A DNA stretch of 64,000 nt from Dama dama (GCF_033118175.1 NC_083689.1:23542501-23606500), one strand, 5' to 3'. Positions 11,968-22,299 are shown, counted from the stretch's first letter. Notes: generated by a model from the letters alone, not told the origin. Numbers and translations are program-made.

Positions 11968-12366
11968 TGTGCTTCAGTTGTGTCCTACTCTTTGCGACCC
12001 TATGGACTGTAGCCCACCAGGCTTCTCTGTCCATGGGATTCTCCAGACAAGAATACTGGATCGGGGGACTCCCCTGGTGGCCCAGTGGTTAACACTTCAC
12101 CTCCCAGTGCGGGTGTTTCGGGTTCAATCCCTCATCGGGGAGCCAAGATCCCACATGCCTTGTGGCCAAAAAACCAAAACATAAAATAGAAGCAATATCA
12201 TAACAAATTCAATAAAGACTTTGGGAATTAAAAAAAAAAAAAAGAATACTGGATTGGGTTGCCATGCCCTCCTCCGAGGGATCTTCCCAACCCAGGGATT
12301 GAATCCGTGTCTCCTGCATTGCAGGCAGATTTTTTTTTTTTTGCCACTGAGCCACTGGGAAAGCCC
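11968..12366 (-). mobile_element. Bov-tA SINE, minus, split by a CHR-2
   Basis: The tail half is 11968-12061 (CAGTTGTGTCCTACTCTTTG ... AAGAATACTGGAT) and the head half is 12242-12366 (TGGGTTGCCATGCCCTCC ... CACTGAGCCACTGGGAAAGC). Confidence 0.85.
12062..12241 (+). mobile_element. CHR-2-type SINE inserted in Bov-tA
   Basis: A complete element from GGACTCCCCTGGTGGCCCAG to AATTCAATAAAGACTTTGGG and a poly-A tail. The 13-bp duplication AAGAATACTGGAT occurs at 12049-12061 and 12242-12254 and is itself Bov-tA sequence, proving the insertion order. Confidence 0.92.
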
Positions 12367-12546
12367 ATACGCATACCGTATATAAAATAAGTAACTGATA
12401 AGGACCTACTGTATAGCACAGGGAACTGTCTTCAGTGCTTTGTAATGACCCACATGGGAACAGAACGTATAGAGTGAATATATGTATACACAGAACTGAC
12501 TCACATTGCTGCATAGCAGATACTAACGCAACATTGTTAATCGACT

Positions 12547-12705
12547 GTTTGTTGTTGTTCAGTTGCTAAGTCATTTTGACTCTGCGAGCCCGTCAACTGC
12601 TGCACGCCAGGCTTCCCTGTCCTTCACTATCCTCCGGAGTTTGCTCAAACTCATGTCCACTGGGTCAATGATGCCATCCAACCATCTCATCCTCGGTTGG
12701 TTGGC
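12547..12705 (-). mobile_element. Bov-A type SINE
   Basis: GTTGTTGTTCAGTTGCTAAG ... TGATGCCATCCAACCATCTC, minus orientation, directly after the L1-BT 3' end. Confidence 0.85.
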
Positions 12706-12939
12706 ATCATTGACTACACTCTGATAAAGGAAAGGAAAAAAAATTACAAACACAATGAAGAGCTCGGATGCTGCAAGACCTAGCACAGCCCCCCGAAAAA
12801 GAAAAAAAATTTACAAACAAAACCCCCAGGCTGAGACACCTAATCCTGCACCCACCTCCTTAGCTGTGAGATGCTAGCCAAACCCTTCCCCACCTAGGTC
12901 CTCAGTTTCCCCATCCAACTTTCCTTCAGTCCCTCAATC

Positions 12940-13180
12940 TGCTTCCACTGGCCCCAGGGCCTTTGCACATGCTGCTCTCTTTGCTTGGAATGCTTGATTG
13001 CTACCCTCTGCCTCTTTTCCCTGTTCCCCCCTCATCATCCTTCACAGCTCAAGGTCAACTCCTTCTCTAACCTCCCCAACCCAGTCAGAACCCACCCAGG
13101 CTTGCTCCAGGTGCCAAGAACCCAGCTTCAATTTGCCATTGGCTGGTGAGGTTATAAGGGACTGCCTGTCTCTGCCCTAG
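12940..13180 (-). mobile_element. L2 LINE fragment
   Basis: CCAGGGCCTTTGCACATGCTG followed by CACAGCTCAAGGTCAACTCC; a weaker match. Confidence 0.45.
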
Positions 13181-13799
13181 TCTTCCAGTACCCCATGAGG
13201 GCAGCTCTCCTGTTTGCCAGGTGTCCCCAGCGTCTCACCCACAGCCTGGCACAGTTGGTGCACATGGCTAGAATGAATGGATGGGCAAAGGAGGCAGTGA
13301 ATGGGTCATCTCCAGGCAGCCCTCAGCTATAGCCCATGGGAATCTGCAGAAGTGTGGAAAGACACCGCAGAAAACAGGCACAGTTTGCATGCCCGGACAC
13401 ACACGGGGGAAGCTGGGAGAGGCCCCAGGAAGGGATCGCTGTGCTGGAAGGAATAGAATCAGGGGTTGTCTGACTCAGACAGAGGTGCTTATGTTGGGCT
13501 GCATCTGGACGCTGTATAAGGAGCTTTACTCACTCCTCCGGAGGACAGTGCCTCAACGAAGACATGTTCCAGACCCGGGGCTGCACAGCCAGCCACTATC
13601 CTGTGAACACTGAACCACTGAATGGGGGAGAGGAGCCCTTTGCAGCTGGGGAAACTCACTTGAAATTCACACGTGCAGCTGCAGTCAGCCCCACTTTGTC
13701 TCAAGAAGGCTTGGGAGAGGAGGGTCTCTTTTATGGGGGGTGGGGGCTGGGTAAAAGGAACCAGAGTGAAGGAGATACAAGCTGATAACAATGATGCTG

Positions 13800-14144
13800 G
13801 GACTTCCCTGGGGGTCCAGTGGTGAGGACCTCGCCTCCCAATGCAGGGTCTGAGGGTTCAATCCCTGCGGTTGGGGAGTTACACTCCCACCGGCCTTATA
13901 ATCAAAAAACCAAAACATAAAACAGAAGTAATATTGTAACAAATTCAATAAAGACTTTAAAATGGTCCATACCAAAGACAACTTAAAAAAAAAAAAAAAA
14001 AGAATAATGTTGAGACTTCCCTCATGGTCTAGTGGTTAGGACTCTGAGCTTCCACTGCAGGGGGTGCGTGGTTGGGGAACTAAGATCCGGTCTACCTCTG
14101 AGGTGCAGTCAAAAGATAAATACATAAAAAAGAAGGAAAAGAAA
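13800..14144 (+). mobile_element. Two CHR-type SINEs in tandem
   Basis: The first (13800-14002) is CHR-2-like, GGACTTCCCTGGGGGTCCAG to AATTCAATAAAGACTTTAAA plus poly-A. The second (14013-14144) is a shorter CHR, GACTTCCCTCATGGTCTAGT to an A-rich end. AATGATGCTG flanks the pair at 13790-13799 and 14145-14154, and a diverged copy (AATAATGTTG, 14003-14012) sits between them. Confidence 0.88.
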
Positions 14145-14159
14145 AATGATGCTGCAGGC

Positions 14160-14330
14160 AGCATCAAATTCTCAAACCACTTTGTGAACCAGGAATGACT
14201 GTCCCTATTCTACAGGTAGGAAAACTGAGGAACAAAGATGCTCAAAGAGCTGTCCCAGGTGGCCACACAAGCCCATCAGAGAATTGGAATCTGAACCCAC
14301 TGGCGTCTGGTTCCACAGCTTGTGCCCCCT
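14160..14330 (+). mobile_element. MIR SINE
   Basis: TCTCAAACCACTTTGTGAACC, TATTCTACAGGTAGGAAAACTGAGG-type core. Confidence 0.6.
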
Positions 14331-14737
14331 GGTTTCCGCTGTGTTGCTTGAAATAAAACTAGAGTGAGCAAGGTGAGTTTTGTGCTGTCATCAGAGAATT
14401 TTTTTTTTTTTTTTAATGTCCAGGAAGGTTTGGATTTTGCCTCCTGGGGAGGCGGGGTTGAATCATAAGGTTTTTGAAGTCTGGACCTGGGAATGCTTTG
14501 GTCTCAGTGGAGGTCAGAGTTCATGAGGCCAGAGGGTGAGCGATGCTGAGACTGGTTGGAGATGTTTCTAAACTCCCAGAGCATTTGGTGCTGGAAGGAA
14601 CCCACTGAGATCACCCCATCTAATTCCACCTTTTCCGTGGGACAAAACAGACCTTCCACAGATGAGGGACAGCTCCTCAAGGTGGCTGGCTCTTGCCCAC
14701 TCTGGGGCATTTCTAGCCATGGGAGGAGTCCCTGCCA

Positions 14738-14960
14738 AAACTTTTGTACACACTGATATATTTAAAATGGAAAACCAACAAGGACTCACTGTATAGCACA
14801 GGCAACTCTGCTCAATGTTATGTAGCAGCCTGGATGGGAGGGGAGTTGGGGGGAAAACAGATACATGAATATGTATGGCTAAGTCCCTCCACCGTTCACC
14901 TGAAACTGTCATAACATTGTTAATCAGCTATACCCCAATACAAAATAAAAAGTTAGAAAA
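14738..14960 (+). mobile_element. L1-BT 3' end
   Basis: AAGGACTCACTGTATAGCAC ... AACATTGTTAATCAGCTATACC and an AAAATAAAAAG tail. Confidence 0.85.
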
Positions 14961-15013
14961 ATGATCTTTAATTCACCCTAACTGCCAGGTATCATGAGAT
15001 CCCTTTCCTTTAA

Positions 15014-15142
15014 AAAATTTTTTTATTTTATTTTTTGGCCAAACTGCACAGCATGTGGGATCTTAGTTCCCTGACCAGGGATCAAACCTGCATTCCCTTC
15101 ATTGGAAGTGCAGTCTTAACCACTGGACCACCAGGATGTCCC
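15014..15142 (-). mobile_element. CHR-type SINE
   Basis: GCATGTGGGATCTTAGTTCC ... CCACTGGACCACCAGGATGTCC. Confidence 0.85.
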
Positions 15143-15381
15143 ATGAAAGCCCTTTCTACGCATCCAGGCAACAGTGCTCCTTGTATTGAGTTGAAGAGAC
15201 AGAGTTTCACGGGGGAATGTAGAACAAAGAACATTCTAATGGTGAATGAATAGGAGCTTGACTACAATGAAGTTGCCATGTCCTTCTCAAACTAAGTCTT
15301 CCTGAAGACAATGGTACTGGGCAGACAAGAGATTCTTGTTTATTCTGATGTGGGGCATCTATTGCTTTAAGAACCACAAGG

Positions 15382-15581
15382 GGAACTTCCCTGGTGGTCC
15401 AGTGGCTAAGACTCTGAGCTCCCAATGCAGGGGGCCTAGGTTCAATCCCTGGTCAGGGAACTAGCTCCCATATGATGCAACTAAGAGTTTGAATGCCGCA
15501 ACTAAAGATCCTGCATGCCAAAACTAAGACCCAGGGCAGCTAAAAAAATAAATAAAATAAATATTAAAAAAGAAGAAGAAG
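15382..15581 (+). mobile_element. CHR-type SINE
   Basis: AACTTCCCTGGTGGTCCAG through GGTTCAATCCCTGGTCAGGG to an AAGAAG-rich tail. A perfect 13-bp duplication AAGAACCACAAGG occurs at 15369-15381 and 15582-15594. Confidence 0.92.
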
Positions 15582-16014
15582 AAGAACCACAAGGATTTGG
15601 GTGAAAAGGACTAGACTGCCAAGAAGACCAAGATTCTCAAATAAGGGGGTGATGCCCTTAACATCACAACTTCTCCTGGGATAGGTCGACAGGAAACTCG
15701 AGACCTCCCCCATCAGCCTGTTCTACTTTTAAAAGGATGGGAGTATAAACTATGCACATACGGGGCCATTTGAGTCCAAAGAGCCTAGATTAGACTCAAA
15801 CCTTTCATGCCTGTCCCTCAGCCTAGTTCTGCCCTCAGCATCCTTACCCACTGAGACTTTCTGGAGCTGGAACTCCTACCCAAGTTCTCTTTTCCAGGGT
15901 GAATGTGCCCCGTCTCGTTGACCTTCCTTCCCAGATGGTTATGCAACTAACTCTTGGGCATCATCTCCCTGGGATAAAAGTGGGAGGGAGGGACTTGCAT
16001 TAAAGTGGGAGGGA

Positions 16015-16320
16015 GGGACTTCTCTGGCAATCCAACAGTTAAGAATCTGTCCTGCAATGCTGGGGACATGGGTTCGATCCTTGATCGGGGAACTAAGATC
16101 CCAGTGCCTTGGGGCAACGAAGTCCACGTGCCACAACTAGAGAGTCTGTGTGCCGAAGCTAAGACTCCATGCAGCCAAATAAATAAATATTTTTTAAAAA
16201 GTGGGAGGGAGGGACTTCCCTGGTGGTTCAGTGGTTAAGAATCCACACTGCAGTCAAAGGGACATGGGTTCAATCCATGGTTGGGGAACTAAGACCCTGC
16301 AAGCATGGCCAAGAAAAAAA
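16015..16320 (+). mobile_element. Two CHR-type SINEs sharing one repeated target
   Basis: Element A (16015-16197) and element B (16212-16319) both start at the GGACTTCYCTGG head. The motif AAAGTGGGAGGGAGG occurs at 15976, at 16001, between the elements at 16198, and in diverged form at 16320. Confidence 0.88.
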
Positions 16321-16611
16321 AAGTGGGAAGGAGATGAGCAGTTGAATCAGGGGGCGCCTGTGCTGGTGATATTTCCTTTTACTGAACGCCTTGCTGGAGG
16401 AGAAGTACCTCAGAGACAAGTACCTCAGCCATACACGGCTCCCTTCTTATGATTTTTCATTCCTACTAATGACTGTCATCCATTCACTGAGCGCCATCCA
16501 TATCTACTGAGCGCCAACTGTATGCCTGTGATCGCACCAAAGGCCCCTGCTCTCCTGGGACCCATCGTGGAGAACAGATTGTAAACAAGTGTATGGAATA
16601 GTCAGCATATT

Positions 16612-17385
16612 AGATTGTATGAGTCTCCTGTGGCTGCCGTAACAAACTGTTCCAAATTTAGTGGCTTCAAACAGCACAGATGTATTCTCTTATGAATTTA
16701 GACACCAGAAGTAAGTCTGAAATCAGTTTCAAGGGGCTGGTTTTTCCTGGAGAAACCAGTGCAGTGCTAGCATCCCTGGCCAGGTGGTCTCTTCCTCCCA
16801 TGACTCCAAGTTGTTACTGTCATCATCACAGCTCCTACACCTGTAGACAAACCTTCCTTTTTTTTTTTTTGACTGTGCCCTGAGACATGTAGGGTCTTAC
16901 TTCCCCAACCAGGGATTGAACCTGCACTCCCTTAGCTGGAAGCTTGGGGTCTTAACCATTGGACAGCCAGGGACGTCTCCTGCCATCCTCTTATACCAGG
17001 GGTCCTCAAACTCTGGGAGCTAATGCCTAATGATCTGAGGTGGAGCTGATGCAATAATAATAGAAATAAAGTGCACAATATATGTAATGCACCTGAATCA
17101 TCCCGAACCCATCCCCTTGCCCCCACCCCAGGTCTGTGGAAAAACTGTCTTCCATGAAACTGGTCCCTGGTGCCAAACAGGTCGGGGACCACTGTCTTAT
17201 ACAGAATCCTGTGATTACATTCAAGACCTCCCCCTCAATAATCCAGGATAGTCATCTCCCCATTTTGAGATCCTTAACTCAACCATATTTGCAAAGTGCC
17301 TTTTGCCACATTAACAAACATTCTCCAGGGAGGGATCAGGACATGGATATGTTGGGAGGGCTGTTATTTAGGAAGGAAACAATTT
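16612..17385 (-). mobile_element. MLT1-type LTR (minus), interrupted
   Basis: The halves 16612-16852 (GTCTCCTGTGGCTGCCGTAAC) and 17205-17385 (GAGATCCTTAACTCAACC, GACATGGATATGTTGGG) bracket a minus CHR (16855-16980) and a second old repeat (16995-17200). Confidence 0.65.
16995..17200. mobile_element. Old DNA-transposon-like repeat
   Basis: It starts AGGGGTCCTCAAAC and ends GGTCGGGGACCACTG, with a GGTCCCTGGTGCCAAA block. I recognise this as a common dispersed mammalian repeat but cannot name the family safely. Confidence 0.45.
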
Positions 17386-17768
17386 AAGAACTGGGGGAGG
17401 TGGGTAATGAAAGGGCTAGGAGGTCCTCTCTAAGAAGGCGGCCAGTGGGTGGAGATCTGAAGGAGGTGGGGGAGGCAGGTATCTGGGGAAGAGCATTCCG
17501 GGCAGAGGGAACAGCCAGTGCAAAGTCAGAACATCAGAGCCAGCCCAGCACAGAAGGAACAGGAAGGGAGCAGCAGGGGCTGGAGGACACGAAGGGTGGA
17601 GAGTGGCAGGAGCAAGTGGAGGTTGAAAGCCAGATTTCCCAAGGAATGAACATTTGACCCAGGGATTTTAAGCAGGGATATGAGACAGTCCATCTGGCTG
17701 CTGCAGATAAAAACACACTATTACCTGGATTCTTGGGAACCCAGGTAAGAAGATTGTAACAGCCCATG

Positions 17769-17976
17769 CAAGTGTCAGTTGCTCAATCATGTCCACCTCT
17801 TTGCGACCCCATGGACTGTAGCCCACCAGGCTCCTCAGTCCATGGAATTCTCCAGACAAGAATACTGGAGTGGGTAGCCATTTCCTACTCCAGGGGATCT
17901 TCCTGATCCAGGAATCAAACCTGGGTCTCCTGCACTGCAGGCAGATTCTTTACCATCTTAGCCACCAGGGAAGCCC
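17769..17976 (-). mobile_element. Bov-tA SINE
   Basis: TCAGTTGCTCAATCATGTCC ... ATCTTAGCCACCAGGGAAGCCC, full length. It ends 240 bp from the ATCAY start exon. Confidence 0.9.
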
Positions 17977-18218
17977 AATAGTCCATAAGATGGTTTTCTT
18001 CATAGAAGAATGTTTAGAATTCTTACAAGAGTGTGGGAATGGGAGCTATTTTAGTACTTTGGCAGAGGTGGGCAAGGAGAGGTGGGAAATCCATCTTCAG
18101 TCAGCAAATACCAATTATGAACTTGGCCGGGTCAACTGGGGTGTCTGCACCACACTTGGGAGAAGTGTCGGGCCGGGCCACTCCCTCCACGGCTGACATG
18201 CAGATCGGGGAGCCGTAC

Positions 18219-18295
18219 CTGGGCAGAGCTTCGTCCTGCCATTCTTCCTTCACGTCCACATTCTCCATCCGGAGTGTGGCTTCGGTGGTCCCCAT
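18219..18295 (-). CDS. ATCAY: ATCAY (caytaxin) start-codon exon
   Basis: Read on the minus strand, this segment encodes the caytaxin N-terminus, [20 protein letters not shown] followed by DEALP, and then two bases (AG) of a split Arg codon at the donor CCCAG|GTACGG. It is 77 nt long (25 codons plus 2). Caytaxin is a brain-expressed BNIP-2 homology/CRAL-TRIO-type protein linked to Cayman ataxia; it binds kinesin light chain and affects glutaminase localisation (family knowledge). The start is chosen because it matches the known protein exactly at MGTTE. The reading frame stays open upstream, but that sequence looks like intron with an acceptor five bases before the ATG. The Kozak context is poor at -3 (C) and good at +4 (G). 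The phase matches the exon at 3747-3805. Confidence 0.95.
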
Positions 18296-18300
18296 GAGAG
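18296..18300 (-). other. ATCAY: ATCAY 5'UTR remnant and splice acceptor of the start exon
   Basis: A pyrimidine-rich minus-strand tract ending in CCTCTTCCCAG places the acceptor AG at 18302-18301, so only five UTR bases (CTCTC) precede the ATG. Nearly all of the 5'UTR must therefore come from one or more upstream noncoding exons, probably in the CpG-rich block at 20.6-20.96 kb. The acceptor is inferred from consensus only. Confidence 0.6.
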
Positions 18301-19198
18301 CTGGGAAGAGGTGCCGACTTGAAGTAAGGGTGAATCCTGAAGGAGAGCCATGGATGGAGCGTTTACTAGACAATCATCCTAATCGCATCCCACCCATGCA
18401 CAGAACTTCAGAGATCCATCTGCAAAGAGCACTTGTGTCTGTCATCTTACTGAATCACTGCCTGAACCCATGAGGCTCCTCCACGTCACAGGTGAGAAAA
18501 CAGAGACATAGAAAGCTGAAAATCCATGTGGGTGGGTCGGGAATTTGAACCCAAAAGAGGGGCTGAGCCTCCAGTTATAAGCTACCTCCCAATGAAGCTC
18601 TGAAATCCACCCTTCCTATGGTTCACCTGCCCTCCCTTACCTTGCACTTCAACTAGGAAGCCACAAATGCAATTAAAGTCATTTATACTAAAGTGCTAAT
18701 GACTGATATAATTAAGTTTCCTTGCCAGGATTGACCTTCAGACAGGACCTGGTTAACCCTAAACCACCTCTATCTGCTCTGGCCCACCTCCCCTGTCCCT
18801 CTATCTGCTACTCCCATGCCCCCAAGAAGAAGCAAGTCCTGACAACCTGACCCTAGGACTGAAAAATACAGTGAGAAAGTGCCTGAGGTTGGAAATCAGG
18901 ATCGTAATTTCTCACCAACCACAAAATGCCAGTTTTGTCTTTAACGGTTGTGAGGAACCAGTTGGGGGCACGGGGTGGGGTTAGCGCTCTAGATGGCGGC
19001 TTAAGTGCTGGGCTGTCTGGGAATGTGGTCAGAACTGCTGAGTGAGACTGAACTTGGGGCCTGAACAGATGTCCCCTGCCTCAGTTTCCCTGTCTATCAA
19101 TGAAAGACTTGATCCAGAAATAACCTCTAACATCCCTTTTGGAATTACACCCAAGATCTTATGACTTAACGAATAGCTCAGGTTCTGTGCTTTTAAGC

Positions 19199-19400
19199 CA
19201 GTGGTTCTCGGTTGGGGGTGATGCTACCTCCCCCCTCACCAGTCACTTGGTAATCTTTGGAGCCGTGTTTTTAGTTGTCACATGGGGTGGGGGTGGGGCG
19301 CTACTGACATCAAGTGGGTGGAGAACAGTGATGCTGCTCAATGCCTTACAGTGTCCAGGATGGTCCCCCCTTAATCAAAAATGATCTGGCCCCAAACGTC
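19199..19400 (+). mobile_element. MER5-type hAT element
   Basis: CCAGTGGTTCTCGGTTGGGG terminal repeat, CATCAAGTGGGTGGAG and CCTTACAGTGTCCAGGATGG. Confidence 0.75.
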
Positions 19401-20429
19401 CGTAGAGCTGAGATTAAGTTGTCATCTTCACTTGCCAGCACCTAAGGTCCCGCCTCCAGCCCTCCCCCCTCCCCCACGCCGCAGCGGCCCCTCTAAAGCT
19501 GGTGGGTGGCTCTCCATTTGGGTGTGTCTTCCAAAGCCCCTCGCTGGACGGAAACTCCTGTGGATGGTGGGTCTGCCTTTGGGATTGGGGCTCAGAGGGA
19601 GGACTCAGAGGGGGCAGAGTGAGGCCCAGGTAGGAGAGAGGGGGTGTCTGAAATGTGACCCTCCCCCGTTCAGTGAGAGTTTCTCACTCGATTTTGTCAC
19701 TGCCCTGGATGTCGTCACTCATTCATGGAGGAGGGACAGTAAGACGCAGTAAGGAAGGGGGGCGGGGGGAGAAGAGAGATCTCTTCCTGATGCTATGGGC
19801 AACCGCCACCCAGAACCTTACCGCAAGGGAAAGTTCGCGTCAGTAGAAATTCATTTTCTTTATGAAGGGAGTGGTCTTTGCGTCTGTCTTCCTTCTCCGG
19901 AGATGAGTGTGGTCTCAGCCCCCCGAAAAGGGCCACCCCCCTTCCCCACCCACAGCCGAGCCTGGAGCCTCACATGTCTGCCCCACGATCCTCTAAATGC
20001 CGGGATATGGGTGGGTCCCGCTGGGCCCTGGACACTCCCGCCCTCTGGTCCCCACTTCACATTCAAGGACCATCGAATAAGGAGGCAGTGAGAGGAAGCT
20101 GAGAAGCGGTCCTTTCTGCCGTGGTGCTGAATTATCAGCCCCTCGCATACAAGTTCAGACACAGGAGGAGGCATCTCTTGTCTGTAACCATCTCCCTTCC
20201 TCCCCACCCCATAAGGCAAGCCTTTACGTGCACTTCTGTCAAATCCTTTTTCCAAATCCGCTCACGGCGTTATAAATAGGAAACACACAGAGTTGAGACT
20301 TGTACATTTTGGTCTCGCAGGAAGCGTCCCAGAGAGGGGCTGAGGGTTTGAGCCGCCTAATCTCCCAACACAGCCTGGAAATGGTGCAATCCTCTGCCTT
20401 CCAGGTGAACGGTGGGCACGCGAGGTCAA

Positions 20430-20474
20430 CCTTGTGGGTGTGTATGTGTGTGTGTGTGTGTGTGCGCGCGCGCG
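20430..20474. repeat. Alternating purine-pyrimidine tract, (TG)n then (CG)n
   Basis: A GTGTATG start runs into uninterrupted TG repeats and ends in about five CG repeats (GCGCGCGCGCG). This is roughly 43 bases of alternating purine-pyrimidine, the type of sequence that can adopt Z-DNA. It lies about 170 bp inside ATCAY intron 1, downstream of the presumed first exon. Confidence 0.9.
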
Positions 20475-20643
20475 GCGGATGGTTTTCTCCGCGTGGGGAA
20501 AAAATGGGGGTGTTGCTATTCCAAGAATCGCCAAGTACCCCGGCTCTCTGCTCCCACCCGCCCATCTGCCAGAAGCAGGGTTTGCAGCCCCAGAAACATG
20601 GGGGACGATCTTCCTCAACAGGGCGGGGAGAAAGTGGACTCAC

Positions 20644-20960
20644 CTCCTTGCGAGTACCGGCTACCTCCGCGGCCTCTCCCGGGTGAGCGCAAACAAAGAC
20701 GAGTCCCGGGCGCCTGCAGAGCGCGGTCCCCCGGGCCTTCAGAGCATCCGAAGAAGATGCTCTCAGGGCGAACTCTGCATCCAAGGAAGGTCACCCAGAG
20801 CAACGCGGCGGGCGCAGACGGGCGCTTTTTGTCCAGGGATGGTGGGGCGGCGGGCGGGGAAGGCTTGCAGTTAGCGGTCGACTCCCCCTTGCTCGGCCGC
20901 GGCTGCGTCTCGGGTCATCGTTGTCTCAGCTTGTGCCTCCCGAGGTATTTCCTTCTCGCC
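20644..20960 (-). promoter_or_regulatory. ATCAY: Probable ATCAY CpG-island promoter and noncoding first exon
   Basis: This block is markedly richer in CpG than its surroundings and lies 2.3 kb upstream of the ATCAY start-codon exon. On the minus strand a good donor, GGAG|GTGAGT, occurs at 20644/20643, which would end a noncoding exon 1. I see no TATA box. The upstream boundary and transcription start are not defined by the sequence; 20960 is only where the CpG-rich block fades. Assignment to ATCAY rests on position and orientation; alternative first exons are possible. Confidence 0.5.
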
Positions 20961-21419
20961 AGCTCGTAGCTGGCAGAGGCTCGGCTTCCTTTAAGACAGT
21001 CAATTATGCTGCTTTTGTGTGCAGGGTGGGTGGGTGGGGGCAGGGCTGACCAAAAAGCACAGCCCCCTGGCAGAAACGGTGCTCTCCATTGGCTGAGAGG
21101 GGAGCAGTGCTAAGAGCCTCACTGGGGACAGAAGCGGAAATGATTCCTGATGGCGCATCACAGATTTAAAAACAAAAACAAGGAACAAATAAATAAATAA
21201 ATGGCAGCGGTGGCCTCATTCCTTGGAATATGAGAGAAAGAATAATAACCTCCTGTACCCACTTCGTGGGTCCCTCAGCTGGCCACTTCCTATGACCCAT
21301 GTGCCCAAGACCAGGCTGGGTGCTGGGGAGGCAGGATTCTTAGACACACGCGCTCGGGGCCACCGAGGGAAAGGCGCCCCCTGCGGATGTGCGTGTGGTA
21401 GCCCCGCCCTGAAAGACGG

Positions 21420-21650
21420 TGGAATAGAGTTAAGAGCGCACTCTCTGAAATCAGACCATAATCGGTTTGAACACTGGCTCAGCCAAGAGCTGGGGGACTC
21501 GACTGGGTAAGTGATCGTACCTGTTGGGCCTCGGTTCCCTCATCTGCGAAGAGGAAACGTTAGGCCTCTGGCGTTTCAGCATTTAATGAGGTGATCCGGG
21601 CTGGGTGCTTGGCACATACCACAGCATGAGAATTCTGTGCGTGTTTCTGA
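21420..21650 (+). mobile_element. MIR SINE
   Basis: GTTTGAACACTGGCTCAGCC, CCTCGGTTCCCTCATCTGCG, TGGGTGCTTGGCACATACC; a good MIR match. Confidence 0.75.
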
Positions 21651-21664
21651 TTTTATGTTTAGAC

Positions 21665-22259
21665 TGGTAGCAGGTTGAGTGGTGCCTTCCGCCCCCCGGT
21701 AAAAGATACCTCCATGTTTTAGCCCCTGGAACTTGCGAATGTAACCTTATTTGGGGAAAAAAGGGTCTTTGCAGGTGGAATTAAGTTAAAGATCTCCAGA
21801 TGAGATCATCCTGGATTAAAGATGAGCCCTAAATCCCACGACAAGTAACTTCATGAGAGAAGAGAAGGAGGCGGGGACAACATGTGAGATGGAGGCAGAG
21901 ATCAGGGTGAGGCATCTACAAGCCAGGGGACATGAAGGATGGCTGGCAGTCTCTAGAAGCTGGGGGGAGCACCCAGTGGATTCTCCTCACAGACCCCAGA
22001 AGGGGCCAACCTTGCTATTATATTCAGACTTCTGGCCTCCAAAATTGGGAGAGAAAAAAATTTCTGGGACTCCCCTGGCAGTCTGGTTAAGACTCCATGC
22101 TTCCATTGCAGGGGGCTTGGATTCAATCCCTGGTCAGGGAACTAAGATTGCACATGCCATGCAGCACGATAAAAAAAAAAACAAACAAATAATTTTTCTA
22201 TGTTTTGAGCCTCCTAGTATGGTACTTTGTTATGGCAGCCACAAGAAACTTAATACATA
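21665..22259 (+). mobile_element. MLT1A-type LTR with CHR SINE (22070-22182)
   Basis: AATGTAACCTTATTTGGGG ... GATGGAGGCAGAGATCAGGG ... GGTACTTTGTTATGGCAGCC is MLT1A. The CHR is plus and ends in poly-A. Confidence 0.8.
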
Positions 22260-22299
22260 ACCCCAAGCAGGGTTAGATACCTGCTCTTCTGGCCTGTGC

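Larger units (their letters stand above)
11905..12545 (+). mobile_element. L1-BT 3' end, interrupted
   Basis: AATCGGGAGATTGGAATTGAC before the gap and AGTAACTGATAAGGACCTAC ... CTAACGCAACATTGTTAATC after it are L1-BT 3'UTR. The gap is a Bov-tA that itself contains a CHR-2 SINE. Confidence 0.85.
3806..18218 (-). other. ATCAY: ATCAY intron between coding exons 1 and 2
   Basis: This intron of 14.4 kb is mostly transposon-derived (see separate entries). Segments where I recognise nothing firm are 4404-5111, 5310-5944, 6279-6544, 7001-7544, 8001-8199, 9606-10192 (perhaps an L2 trace near 9715-9900), 10396-10778, 11501-11904, 12706-12939, 13181-13788, 14331-14737, 15143-15368, 15595-15975, 16335-16611, 17386-17768 (perhaps L2) and 17977-18218. 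Confidence 0.85.
18301..20643 (-). other. ATCAY: ATCAY intron 1 (5'UTR intron, inferred)
   Basis: This lies between the presumed noncoding exon and the start-codon exon. It holds a MIR-like trace (about 18395-18560), a MER5-type element (19199-19400) and the TG/CG tract. The segments 18561-19198 and 19401-20429 are unique sequence with rising GC and CpG toward the promoter; I see no exon in them. Confidence 0.5.

Noticed and set aside
18301..18373. Upstream in-frame extension of the ATCAY exon to an earlier Met ([10 protein letters not shown]...)
   Set aside because: Caytaxin starts at MGTTE, and a splice acceptor lies five bases before that ATG, so the extension is intron.
20239..20969. Open frames of 118-185 aa on both strands at the ATCAY CpG block
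   Set aside because: They read through the TG/CG repeat and mutually overlap; no caytaxin or other family similarity.
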